Positions 8,541-16,801 of a DNA stretch of 40,669 nt are shown here, piece after piece. How positions within the stretch are numbered: position 1 is the first letter of the stretch; the number at the start of each line of letters is the position of its first letter. The translations under genes were made by a program, and so were the position numbers. Location: NCBI GenBank assembly GCA_022763065.1, contig JALEGH010000064.1, positions 1-40,669 of the forward strand, read 5' to 3'. The stretch comes from Alphaproteobacteria bacterium (lineage in GTDB: Bacteria > Pseudomonadota > Alphaproteobacteria > Micavibrionales > Micavibrionaceae). The notes beneath the pieces were generated by a model. The model had not been told where the DNA came from and did not search any database. It was given only the letters and a program-made list of their open reading frames with translations.

Positions 8541-9353
8541 TTATTTTACAGCAAGCATCGGCATATTATCAATAAGGCGGGTCTTGCCAAGCCAAACAGC
8601 TGCCAATATATGGTTGGGGTTTTCCGGTTTTAATGTTGCGGAGTTGCGTGAGCAGCAATAATCAATTTTATCAAAGTCTGCCTCTAATAATTTCTGGTGG
8701 GCTTGCTTTTCATCTATTTGACCGTCTGCCATTTCTTTCATAATTCTATTGAGCTGAATGGCAATTTTATACTCCTCCACACTCAAATAAGCGTTGCGTG
8801 AAGACAGCGCCAAACCATTTTCATCACGAATGATGGGTGCGCCGATAATTTCAATAGGAAGCTTTTGCGTTTCTGCCATATGGCGGATAACTTGCAATTG
8901 TTGAAAATCCTTTTCGCCAAAAATGGCTATATCAGGCTTCACACATTCAAAAAGGCGAGCGACTACGGTTGTAACACCGTCAAAGAAATGAGGACGAAAC
9001 TCGCCCTCTAACGTTTTCGCGATCTCACCGGCATGAACAGTGATTTCAGGACCATTGGGATAGATGTCTTGAGTGTCTGGGAGCCAGACAGTCTGCGCTC
9101 CCACCTCTTTCAGTTTTCGAATATCATCCTCTATTTGACGGGGATATTGGTCAAAATCTTCATGCGGGGCAAATTGTGTCGGGTTCACATAGATGCTTAC
9201 GATTACTTGGCTTGCGCGTTTCAATCCCTCTTTTACGAGCGATAAATGGCCATCATGAAGCGCACCCATTGTCGGTACGAAGGCGAGCTTTCCATCAAGG
9301 TTTTGTCGCCATGTTTGTAGTTCATCCAGTGTTTTTATTTTTTTGAAAGCCAT
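8541..9353 (-). CDS. panC: Pantothenate synthetase
   Basis: Joins pantoate and beta-alanine with ATP to make pantothenate, the coenzyme A precursor. Key segments are FVPTMGALHDGHLSL (the ATP-binding HIGH-like His-Asp-Gly-His), YVNPTQFAPHEDFDQYPR, FGEKDFQQL and LSSRNAYL. The protein is 270 residues, slightly shorter than the typical 280. It lies in the same orientation as, and 22 bp downstream of, the acyl-CoA dehydrogenase gene. No panB or panD is seen in the window. Confidence 0.96.
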   Translation of the reverse strand: MAFKKIKTLDELQTWRQNLDGKLAFVPTMGALHDGHLSLVKEGLKRASQVIVSIYVNPTQFAPHEDFDQYPRQIEDDIRKLKEVGAQTVWLPDTQDIYPNGPEITVHAGEIAKTLEGEFRPHFFDGVTTVVARLFECVKPDIAIFGEKDFQQLQVIRHMAETQKLPIEIIGAPIIRDENGLALSSRNAYLSVEEYKIAIQLNRIMKEMADGQIDEKQAHQKLLEADFDKIDYCCSRNSATLKPENPNHILAAVWLGKTRLIDNMPMLAVK

Positions 9354-9375
9354 TTAAGTAGAAATCACAAGATGA

Positions 9376-11160
9376 TTAAAAGTTGGCTGCTTCAAGTTCC
9401 ATAAGCGGCTCGGCTCCGGCCATGATGGCTTTAAAGCGCCAGTCGGCCTCTGGTAACATGCGGGTGAAGAAAAAACGTGCGGTTTTGATTTTGCTTTCAT
9501 AAAATTCTTTACTTTGCGCACCTTCATCGCTTGCGAGCTTTTCCTGAGAAATCACAACCATTTGCGCCCACATATATCCCAAAGCGACTAAAGCAAATTG
9601 GCGTAAATAATCGGTTGAGGCCGCGCCTGCTTCTACCGGATTTTTGAGGCCCTTTTGCGCGGTTATGGCTGTGCTTTGTTGCAGCTTGGCGAATGCTTTG
9701 GCTAGGGGGAAGATAAATTCTGCCATATCCTTATTCGCCTGATGCGCTTCAATAAATTCACTCACTGGATGGAAGAAACGGCGCAAATAGCGCCCCATAT
9801 GTGCGCCCATTTTGCGGCCTACAAGGTCGAGCGCTTGGATTCCGTTTGTACCTTCATAAATCATGGCAATGCGGGCATCACGTGCATATTGCTCCACCCC
9901 ATATTCATGAATATAGCCATGTCCGCCGTGAATTTGCATGGCTAGCGAGGCGACCTCAAACCCCATATCGGTCTGGTAAGCTTTAATGATCGGCGTCATA
10001 AGGGCGACCAGATCATCGGCGGCTTGACGCTCTTGCTCATCTTCAGACTTAAGCGATAAATCGAGATTCATACCTACCCAATAAGACAGTGCGCGTGCGC
10101 CCTCGCAAAAGGCTTTGGAGGTGAGCAGCATCCGCCTGACATCCGGATGAACAATAATGGGATCGGCTTCTTTATCCGGTTCTTTGGCGCCATCTAACGC
10201 GCGCATCTGGAGGCGCTCTTTGGCGTATTCAAGACCATTTTGGTAAGCCACTTCGGCAATGCCCAGCCCTTGCATGGCCACACCAAGGCGCGCCGCATTC
10301 ATCATGGTAAACATGGCGCGTAAGCCCTTATGTGGCTTACCCACGAGCCAGCCTTTGGCCCCTTCCATGTTCATCACACAAGTGGAGGAAGCCTTGATGC
10401 CCATTTTATGCTCAAGTGAGCCGCAATGAATGTCATTTCGGCCCATATCATCTGGTAAAAATTTAGGCACGACAAAAAGAGAGATACCTTTGACGCCCTC
10501 AGGCGCATCCGGCAAGCGGGCTAGAACGAGGTGAATGATATTTTCGCTTAAATCATGCTCTCCGGCGGAAATAAAAATTTTCGTACCTGTAATATGGTAG
10601 GAGCCATCTTTGTCCGGAACTGCTTTGGTACGGATCAGTCCGAGGTCTGTGCCGCAGTGGGGCTCGGTCAAACACATGGTGCCGGACCACTCTCCGGTTA
10701 CAAGCTTGGGCAGGTAAGTTTGTTTTTGTTCATCTGTACCGAATTGATGGAGCGCTTCATAGGCGCCTTGGGAAAGACCCGGATACATGCCAAAAGAAAA
10801 ATTGGCGCTGCAAATCATCTCCTGCATAACGGTGTTAACCAGTTGCGGCAGGCCCATGCCACCAAATTCAGGATCGGCGGAAATGCCACACCACCCGCCT
10901 TGTGCGAAAGCATCATAGGCTTGCCTAAAACCTTTTGGAGTTGTCACCTCGCCATCTTTTAAAGTGCAACCCTCTTCGTCACCGCTCTGGTTAATGGGAA
11001 AGAGTATTTCTTCACAGATCTTCGCGCCTTCTTCTAAAATTTGATCGACCAAATCAGGAGAGCTTTCCGCGTAGTCCGGAATTTTGGTCAAGGACTCGGC
11101 CTTCAAGACTTCATGCAAAACAAATTTGATGTCGTTCATCGGGGCGGAATATTGAGGCAT
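9376..11160 (-). CDS. Acyl-CoA dehydrogenase (long, with C-terminal extension domain)
   Basis: FAD-dependent enzyme that forms the trans-2 double bond of acyl-CoA, the first step of beta-oxidation. The 594-residue protein carries the N-terminal helical domain, the FAD/substrate beta domain with MCLTEPHCGTDLG, and the C-terminal helical domain with QIHGGHGYIHEYGVEQYARDA split around the active site. IYEGTNGIQ is the usual C-terminal signature. About 120 extra residues at the end match the acyl-CoA dehydrogenase C-terminal-like domain of this longer subfamily. The FadN-type enzyme and thiolase for the later steps lie at 13648-17927. Substrate chain length cannot be told. Confidence 0.93.
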   Translation of the reverse strand: MPQYSAPMNDIKFVLHEVLKAESLTKIPDYAESSPDLVDQILEEGAKICEEILFPINQSGDEEGCTLKDGEVTTPKGFRQAYDAFAQGGWCGISADPEFGGMGLPQLVNTVMQEMICSANFSFGMYPGLSQGAYEALHQFGTDEQKQTYLPKLVTGEWSGTMCLTEPHCGTDLGLIRTKAVPDKDGSYHITGTKIFISAGEHDLSENIIHLVLARLPDAPEGVKGISLFVVPKFLPDDMGRNDIHCGSLEHKMGIKASSTCVMNMEGAKGWLVGKPHKGLRAMFTMMNAARLGVAMQGLGIAEVAYQNGLEYAKERLQMRALDGAKEPDKEADPIIVHPDVRRMLLTSKAFCEGARALSYWVGMNLDLSLKSEDEQERQAADDLVALMTPIIKAYQTDMGFEVASLAMQIHGGHGYIHEYGVEQYARDARIAMIYEGTNGIQALDLVGRKMGAHMGRYLRRFFHPVSEFIEAHQANKDMAEFIFPLAKAFAKLQQSTAITAQKGLKNPVEAGAASTDYLRQFALVALGYMWAQMVVISQEKLASDEGAQSKEFYESKIKTARFFFTRMLPEADWRFKAIMAGAEPLMELEAANF

Positions 11161-11242
11161 TGGTTTTTTCCTTTGGCGTAAAAGATAAAAAAATGACAGG
11201 AGCGATTATAAGGGAAAAGAAACGGGGTTTCTATTTTTCATT

Positions 11243-11470
11243 TTACTTCTCGTCCAACCAAAATCTTATGTTGTCGCGGACTTTATCTTGATTGGCTTGG
11301 GCAATTTGACGCTTGGCTTTTTCCAGAGGTGAGTTCTTCCTTGCCATAATGGCACTCCGGATTTCATTCAACGTGTCCTCGCCAATTTCTGCACGTTTGT
11401 CGGCTGCGATTTTTGAGGCTTGCGTCCGGATGTTTTTCTTCTTTTCTGACTTTTTCTTTTTCCAAAACAT
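11243..11470 (-). CDS. Small basic conserved-type protein, unknown function
   Basis: Seventy-five residues beginning MFWKKKKSEKKK, strongly lysine-rich at the N terminus and mostly helical afterwards, with alternating charges (residues 15-70) and the ending FWLDEK. There is no signal peptide or membrane helix. It sits upstream of the acyl-CoA dehydrogenase on the same strand with an 82-bp gap. The divergent gene at 11594 shares its promoter region. I do not recognise a family. Codon use resembles the neighbours, so it is probably a real gene. Confidence 0.6.
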   Translation of the reverse strand: MFWKKKKSEKKKNIRTQASKIAADKRAEIGEDTLNEIRSAIMARKNSPLEKAKRQIAQANQDKVRDNIRFWLDEK

Positions 11471-11493
11471 TGTTTTATCTTAAAATTTTTTCA

Positions 11494-11530
11494 TTAAATC
11501 ATTCTTAACTTTGTTAAGAGAAGATATACT
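11494..11530 (+). promoter_or_regulatory. Promoter with CtrA-like site and palindrome
   Basis: TTAA (11494-11497), seven bases, then TTAAC (11505-11509) matches the CtrA half-site spacing exactly. It overlaps the palindrome TCTTAAC-TTT-GTTAAGA (11503-11519). A TTCTTA -35 (11502) and TATACT -10 (11525-11530) are spaced by 17 bp and point at the gene at 11594. In AT-rich intergenic DNA such a match can occur by chance. Confidence 0.4.
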
Positions 11531-11593
11531 CTTGGAACGTGCGTACTACTCAAGGAAATTTTCCACCTTAAAAATATTATTGGGGCCAAATTC

Positions 11594-13156
11594 ATGAACG
11601 ATACTGCTGGATTAAAATCCGTTTCCGAGCCTGCCAAAGGCTATAATGATCTTAAATTCTATTTTGCCAATTTGAATACGATGTTTTCGATTCGTAATAC
11701 TTTGGCGCTGGATATGATGACTGTGATGCCCTCTGGTGGCATGCAAAGACGCATGAATGAAATTTCGTCTATTACCAAGCGGATTTACGCAGAAACGACA
11801 ACACCAACAGTTACCAATTTGTTGCAACAAGTGGAATCAGAAGCACAATCTAACCCGGATAACTGGAGTGCGTGGGATTTGGCCAACTTAAAAGAGATGC
11901 GCCGAATTCATTCCCACTTATCAGCCTTGCCTGCCGATATCTATATTGCATCTGTGAAAGTCATGAATGAAGGGCGCAAAATTCACCAGATTGCACTGCA
12001 AAAAAATGACTGGAAAGCGGCGCAGCCCTATTTGGAAAAAGCCGTTGATCTGTACCGGAAAATTGCAGAATTAAAGCAAAAGAAATTTGAAACGCGTACG
12101 CTTTATAAGGCGCTTCTTTTGGGCTATGCCAGCGATATATCCGAAGGGCAAATGGATACGCTTTATAATGACTTGCTCGGGCCATTGAAAGACTTACATG
12201 GCAAGGTACTGGAAAAGCAAAAGAAGCAAGATCAGCCTGTGCCTTTAGAAGGGGATTTCTCCCGCGCCGATCAAATGTGGTTGAATAAGACTCTTCTTGA
12301 AATTATGGGTTTTGATTTTGAACGCGGAAGTCTCCAGATCACCAATTTAGGCCCGATGACGGCAGGTCACCCGGAAGATGTACGTATTCTAGTGCGTTGC
12401 GGGGATAGAACAACATTCCTTGATTCAATGGAAGATACGCTTTATCAGGGTGCGCGCGGTCTTTATTATCAAAACTTGCCGCAAGATTGGCACATGCAGC
12501 CCGTTGGACAAGATCAGGGGGTTTTGATCCTCAATTCTTTAAGCTTGCTCTATGAAACAATTATTGGACGTACACCGCAATTTTTTGATTTTGTCTCTGT
12601 ACGTGCCGAAGGTGTGTTCCGCCAATTTAGCAACAAGTCATTTGAGCCGGAAAATCTCTACCAGCTGAGAAAGGTGATGGCAAAGGGCGCAGCGCGTAAT
12701 GAAGCAGATGAGCTCAGCAAGATTTTCCACGATATCTTAAGGTTTAGAATTGAACGTGATCTGATCAATGGTGATTTGGAAGTGAAAGACTTGCCGGAGC
12801 GCTGGGCGCAGGAAAGCAAGGAGCTATTGGGGCAAGAGCCGAGCAACCCGGCAGAAGGCCCACTTCAAAACCCAGACTGGTTTACAGGCCGCTTTGGTTT
12901 TATTTCGACCAATACGCTCTCCCATATTATTGCCGCAGAGCTGCATGATGCTCTTTATGATAAAATAAATGATCTGCCAGCTCAGATACAAAAAGGAAAC
13001 CTGAAAGAGGTTGGTGCCTGGGTTAAAGAAAATATTCACGATTATGGTCGTCAGGTAAATGCGCTGGAGATGATTAAAAACATCACGGGTAAAGAGCTCG
13101 GCACCGCAGGGTTGCTTAAACATCTGGAACGGCGATATTTAAGCGATAAGCGATAA
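11594..13156 (+). CDS. M32 carboxypeptidase homologue lacking the metal site (probable pseudoenzyme)
   Basis: The 520 residues follow the carboxypeptidase Taq (M32) fold along their length. The start LALDMMTVMPSGG matches the family's LAWDQETYMPPGG, and later DVRILVR, ILRFRIERDLINGDL, VKDLPERW and GRFGFISTNTL match equally well. The zinc-binding HEXXH is replaced: where the family has TLHEAGHALYEQGLP this protein has TLYQGARGLYYQNLP, that is Tyr284, Gln285 and Arg288 for His, Glu and His. The second site HESQS is LNSLS, so the third metal ligand Glu is Asn314. The frame is intact over 1.5 kb, so it is a maintained protein that cannot be a normal metallopeptidase. Confidence 0.85.
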   Translation: MNDTAGLKSVSEPAKGYNDLKFYFANLNTMFSIRNTLALDMMTVMPSGGMQRRMNEISSITKRIYAETTTPTVTNLLQQVESEAQSNPDNWSAWDLANLKEMRRIHSHLSALPADIYIASVKVMNEGRKIHQIALQKNDWKAAQPYLEKAVDLYRKIAELKQKKFETRTLYKALLLGYASDISEGQMDTLYNDLLGPLKDLHGKVLEKQKKQDQPVPLEGDFSRADQMWLNKTLLEIMGFDFERGSLQITNLGPMTAGHPEDVRILVRCGDRTTFLDSMEDTLYQGARGLYYQNLPQDWHMQPVGQDQGVLILNSLSLLYETIIGRTPQFFDFVSVRAEGVFRQFSNKSFEPENLYQLRKVMAKGAARNEADELSKIFHDILRFRIERDLINGDLEVKDLPERWAQESKELLGQEPSNPAEGPLQNPDWFTGRFGFISTNTLSHIIAAELHDALYDKINDLPAQIQKGNLKEVGAWVKENIHDYGRQVNALEMIKNITGKELGTAGLLKHLERRYLSDKR

Positions 13157-13267
13157 TTCCGGTATAAATTTTCACCTAAAACCTGCAATTTCTGCCTTGT
13201 CTTGCTAAAGAGACGGATCTCTTGTATGATGGTGCAGATTTTCCAACGCATGACATATAAGGATTAT

Positions 13268-13591
13268 ATGATGAATAAATTTACCGGATTTTTGGTTGTA
13301 TCAGCCTCGGCATTGTCTTTGTCGGCTTGTAGCATGAGTTTACCCACTTGCGGGGAGGAGCTGGATAATTGTGGTCGTGGGTCGGCCTATACGGAGGAGC
13401 GTACAGTTCGCGCGAAGCCAAAACTTGTGCAGGCTAAGACGCCTGAACCGGTTTTTGTGGCCCCCGAGCCTGCACCGCAACCGCCGCCTGCCCCTGCACC
13501 GGAGCCCATGCCTGTGGTTGAGCCAGCTCCTGTTGTCGATACACAAGTCATGACAACGGCAGAGCCGCACTTTAAGCATATTTCGAAGTAA
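13268..13591 (+). CDS. Proline-rich lipoprotein
   Basis: A 107-residue protein with a lipoprotein signal peptide: two Met, Lys, a hydrophobic stretch, and the lipobox LSAC with the lipidated Cys at about residue 22. The mature part has two further Cys (PTCGEELDNCG) and a Pro/Ala/Glu/Val-rich region (about 55-90), of the type that lets a lipoprotein span the periplasm. The start at 13268 (or 13271) is set by AAGG just upstream; the frame is open to 13202 without support. A terminator follows at 13617. No specific family recognised. Confidence 0.72.
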   Translation: MMNKFTGFLVVSASALSLSACSMSLPTCGEELDNCGRGSAYTEERTVRAKPKLVQAKTPEPVFVAPEPAPQPPPAPAPEPMPVVEPAPVVDTQVMTTAEPHFKHISK

Positions 13592-13616
13592 GGTGAAAAC
13601 CGGTAACAGTTTTTTT

Positions 13617-13642
13617 AAAAGGCCTCATCCGGGGCCTTTTTA
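13617..13642. terminator. Bidirectional terminator
   Basis: AAAAGGCC (13617-13624) pairs with GGCCTTTT (13633-13640) around TCATCCGG. T runs follow the stem on the plus strand and also on the minus strand (T7 at about 13610-13616 read in reverse). It separates the convergent lipoprotein gene and the FadN-type gene. Confidence 0.85.
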
Positions 13643-13647
13643 TTTGA

Positions 13648-16035
13648 TTAATTTCTCAGTGGTTTTCCTTTTTCAAGCATGTGTTCGATGCGTGCAAGCG
13701 TGCCGTCTTTTCTGACAAGTTTCATGAATTCGGCGTGCTCTAACTTGTAGAGGTCATCTTCATGAAGCGGCTTGGTCCAATCGGCCTTGTCGCCGCCACT
13801 TAGGACTTTGGCAACCGCTTCGGACACGACCACGTCATAGGGTGTTGCCTTGCCGGACTTTTTGAAATCCGCCACTGCCATATCAAGGGCAAGCTTGCCG
13901 GAAGGGCCGGGCAAGCGAATTTCTTCCACCGGTTCGGGTGCGGTGTAGCCAGCCTTCATCAATTCAAGCGCCTTTTGCTTGGCATCAAAGAGCAAGCGGT
14001 CCCGGTTCATGGTGATATCATCACTATCTTTGAAATATTTTGCCTCTTTGGCTTCTTGCGCGGATTTGGCAACCTTGGCCAGACCTATCGTTTCAAAGGC
14101 TTTACGTACGGCTCCCATAGGCGTGTTTTTAGGCGAAAACCACACCCGTTGGGTGTTTTCGGATTCTTCCTGCAAATAACGAAGGACCATCTGTACGCAT
14201 CCGCCCCAACCGGGAATGAGGCCAACACCGACCTCAACCAAGCCAGTGTATGTTTCCGCATGGGCTTGTACGTGGTCGGCATGAAGAAGGATTTCACATC
14301 CGCCGCCTAGTGCCATACCACTAGGTGCCGCCACAACCGGAAAGGGCGCATATTTGAGAGCCTTGTAAGTTTTTTGACCGGCAGAAACAAGGCTGTCAAT
14401 TTGTGGCCACATGGCAATATTAATCGCAAAAAGCGCGAGCCCCAAATTCGCCCCGGCGGAAAAATGCGTCCCTTCATTATAAATCACGAGCGCTTTGTAA
14501 TCTCCTGATCCATCGCCAATTTTCTTGATGCAATGTTGATATGCCTCAAAGACCTGTTCATCCAGCGCATTCATCTTGCCGGTAAATTCGACACAGAGCA
14601 CGCCATCGCCAATATCCCACACACTGGCGCTCGCGGTTTTGAAGACAGGCTCGGAGCCAAGTTTGATATCGCGGAGTAAGAGTACACCTTTGGCACGTAC
14701 AACCTCATGATATTTCCCATCTGTACCAAAGTAATGAAGTTTGCCGTTTTCAACTTTATAGAAAGTATCGTTGCCAACGGCCTTTAGGAGGTCAGGAACT
14801 TCCACCCCCTCTTCTTCTAATTTGTCGGCAAAGTATTTGGGGCCGAGCTGATCCATCATCTCGAAGGGGCCAAATTTCCAGTTGGTCCCCAAGCGCATGG
14901 CTTCGTCAACGGCCGCAATATTATCGGCAATTTGCGGCACAAGGCTGGCGGCGTAAGCGAGCGTTTGTGAAAGCACTTTCCAGGCGTACGCTCCACCGAT
15001 ATCATCTGTTTCGATAACGGCGCGCAGCCCCTTTTTACCGGCAGAAACCGATTCCAACTTGGGCTTATCCGCCTTTTGATATTGGGTTTCATCGAATCTA
15101 TCAGCGCTCAGTTGAAGTGCTTGCTTTTCCCGTACGCCTTTTGGTGCATCGGGGTTAAGACGGTAAAACCCGCCCTTGCCTTTGCGGCCATTATAGCCCG
15201 CTTCAATCATCTGGGAAACAAAGGGAAAATCCTTATAAATTTTTCTGTACGTGTCGTCCTCAGGCAGGGAAGAAAGCATCGAATTTGCCAGATAAGGCAT
15301 AAGGTCGACACCAACCAGATCAATCAGGCCAAAGACGGCCGTTTTGGGAACACCGATGGGCTTGCCCATCACGGCGTCTGCTACTTCAATGGGTACGCCA
15401 TCTTCAATCGCCGCATTGACGGCGGCTTGCATCCAAAACACCAAAAGGCGGTTGACAATAAAACCGGGTGTATCTTTACATTCCACCACGCCTTTTCCAA
15501 GACGTACATCACAAAATTCACGTACGGTTTTTACCGCATCGGCGCGGGTTTGATCACCAACAACCAGCTCCAGCAAGCGCATATAGCGCGGCGGGTTAAA
15601 GAAATGAGTGATCATGAAGTCAGCGGCAAAATCTTTGGGTTGTCCTTCAAGGAGTTTGGTCAAAGGGATGGTGGAGGTATTGGAGGTGACAATGGAGCCT
15701 TTTTTGCGGTGTTTTTGGATTTTTTCATATGTGGCGTGCTTGATTTTAAGGTCTTCTAATACGACCTCAACGATCCAGTCACACTCGCTTAGTTTTTCGA
15801 GATCATCTTCCAGATTGCCAACCTCGATGAGTTTGGCATTTTTCTTGGACATGAAGGGCGCAGGATCGGTCTTTAGCATTTTTTCAATCGCACCCTTGGC
15901 GAGGGCATTTTTGTCTTCTGCTCCATCTGGAACAATATCCAAAAGCAAGACAGGTACACCCGCATTGGCAATTTGTGCGGCAATTCCGCTTCCCATCACG
16001 CCTGATCCGATAACGGCAACTTTATTGATAGTCAT
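13648..16035 (-). CDS. 3-hydroxyacyl-CoA dehydrogenase/enoyl-CoA hydratase, FadN type
   Basis: Bifunctional beta-oxidation enzyme of 795 residues catalysing hydration of enoyl-CoA and NAD-dependent oxidation of 3-hydroxyacyl-CoA. The NAD-binding domain comes first (GSGVMGSG at residues 10-17, then SNTSTIPLTKL and the catalytic His in THFFNPPRYM). Its C-terminal helical domains follow (NRLLVFWM). The crotonase domain comes last (GMALGGGCEILLHADH, VGVGLIPGWGGC). This is the reverse of the FadB/FadJ order and matches the Bacillus FadN arrangement. Its AGGGAA ribosome binding site lies inside the last codons of the upstream HEPN-like gene, 6 bp away. The thiolase partner is further upstream in the same operon. 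Confidence 0.94.
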   Translation of the reverse strand: MTINKVAVIGSGVMGSGIAAQIANAGVPVLLLDIVPDGAEDKNALAKGAIEKMLKTDPAPFMSKKNAKLIEVGNLEDDLEKLSECDWIVEVVLEDLKIKHATYEKIQKHRKKGSIVTSNTSTIPLTKLLEGQPKDFAADFMITHFFNPPRYMRLLELVVGDQTRADAVKTVREFCDVRLGKGVVECKDTPGFIVNRLLVFWMQAAVNAAIEDGVPIEVADAVMGKPIGVPKTAVFGLIDLVGVDLMPYLANSMLSSLPEDDTYRKIYKDFPFVSQMIEAGYNGRKGKGGFYRLNPDAPKGVREKQALQLSADRFDETQYQKADKPKLESVSAGKKGLRAVIETDDIGGAYAWKVLSQTLAYAASLVPQIADNIAAVDEAMRLGTNWKFGPFEMMDQLGPKYFADKLEEEGVEVPDLLKAVGNDTFYKVENGKLHYFGTDGKYHEVVRAKGVLLLRDIKLGSEPVFKTASASVWDIGDGVLCVEFTGKMNALDEQVFEAYQHCIKKIGDGSGDYKALVIYNEGTHFSAGANLGLALFAINIAMWPQIDSLVSAGQKTYKALKYAPFPVVAAPSGMALGGGCEILLHADHVQAHAETYTGLVEVGVGLIPGWGGCVQMVLRYLQEESENTQRVWFSPKNTPMGAVRKAFETIGLAKVAKSAQEAKEAKYFKDSDDITMNRDRLLFDAKQKALELMKAGYTAPEPVEEIRLPGPSGKLALDMAVADFKKSGKATPYDVVVSEAVAKVLSGGDKADWTKPLHEDDLYKLEHAEFMKLVRKDGTLARIEHMLEKGKPLRN

Positions 16036-16041
16036 GGTCTA

Positions 16042-16689
16042 TTATTCCCTATTATTTTTTTGCCAAAATTCTTTGAAGTTATTTGCGCCATCGAACCAGT
16101 TTGCTGTCTTGGGACAAATCCATGAAATTAAATCATGTGCATTCTGATAAGCTTGAATCAATTGCGGCTCATTTTTAATGATTGGTTCCAAATGCGCTAT
16201 TTTGTTTCTTAGTTTTAAAATGGTCTTTAACCTACTTTCGATATCCTGACGAACTGGTGGTCCTAGCTTTTTAGGAAACGCCTTGGATAAAACAGGTACC
16301 CAAAATGTTTTCTCATAGGGTCTATTGACCAAATGAACCCAAAACCCGAAGCTCAATTCTGATATTAAATCTGGGATTGTGTAATTACCTCTTTTATTTC
16401 GTGTCAGTTTTTCAATGGCAGTATCAATTTGCTTTTTGTGGTGTTTCAGAAAAACTCCATTTCTCATACATAATGATAACCAGTCTTCTCGTTGGTATTT
16501 ATGTGCTAAATTGTTGTGAAATGTATTCCTGATGACGACTTCGACTCCCGATAAAATGACATACAACTCCTTGCTATAAATTAAATTTCTTTTGTACAAT
16601 TCATTTGCGGCTATCTGATTGGTATTGCTTAGTTTTTCGTAGGTGGCCCAACGTTCTTTTGATAGTTTTTCTATAAGGAAATCTGTCAT
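16042..16689 (-). CDS. Abi_2-like HEPN protein nested in the beta-oxidation operon
   Basis: The 215-residue protein has the shape of Abi-like (Abi_2/AbiD/AbiF) proteins: an N-terminal helical region with a Tyr-rich turn, an ILSGVEVVIRNTFHNNL segment, and near the C terminus RNKIAH (Arg161-Asn162...His166). This R-N-x3-H pattern is the catalytic signature of HEPN ribonucleases. Such proteins often act in abortive infection, cleaving RNA when triggered; activity here is inferred. It lies between thiolase and the FadN-type gene, in the same direction, ending 6 bp before the latter. Base composition is visibly more AT-rich than both neighbours, suggesting insertion. No separate antitoxin gene is seen. 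Confidence 0.75.
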   Translation of the reverse strand: MTDFLIEKLSKERWATYEKLSNTNQIAANELYKRNLIYSKELYVILSGVEVVIRNTFHNNLAHKYQREDWLSLCMRNGVFLKHHKKQIDTAIEKLTRNKRGNYTIPDLISELSFGFWVHLVNRPYEKTFWVPVLSKAFPKKLGPPVRQDIESRLKTILKLRNKIAHLEPIIKNEPQLIQAYQNAHDLISWICPKTANWFDGANNFKEFWQKNNRE

Positions 16690-16706
16690 TTTTATATTGA
16701 CTCTTG

Positions 16707-16801
16707 TTGCATTATGAGTCCGTTTTGTGTAGAATCGTAAGTGAAGCTCCCCGGGATGTCCGATGCTAACTTGGTATTAGTATGACCCCGGGGCATTTTT
16801 T
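16707..16801 (+). ncRNA. Candidate hairpin small RNA with terminator
   Basis: On the plus strand a TAGAAT -10 (16730-16735) with a weak TTGCAT -35 (16707-16712, 17-bp spacing) precedes about 60 bases forming one long hairpin. CCCCGGG pairs with CCCGGGG, an inner ATGCTAA pairs with TTAGTAT, and T6 follows. No reading frame is present and no plus-strand gene lies upstream that would need a terminator. Read on the minus strand the hairpin lies between the thiolase and HEPN genes and lacks a T run, so it may reduce read-through or protect mRNA instead. Confidence 0.4.

Noticed and set aside
15076-15759. Plus-strand frame of 227 codons
   Set aside because: Antisense shadow of the FadN-type gene.
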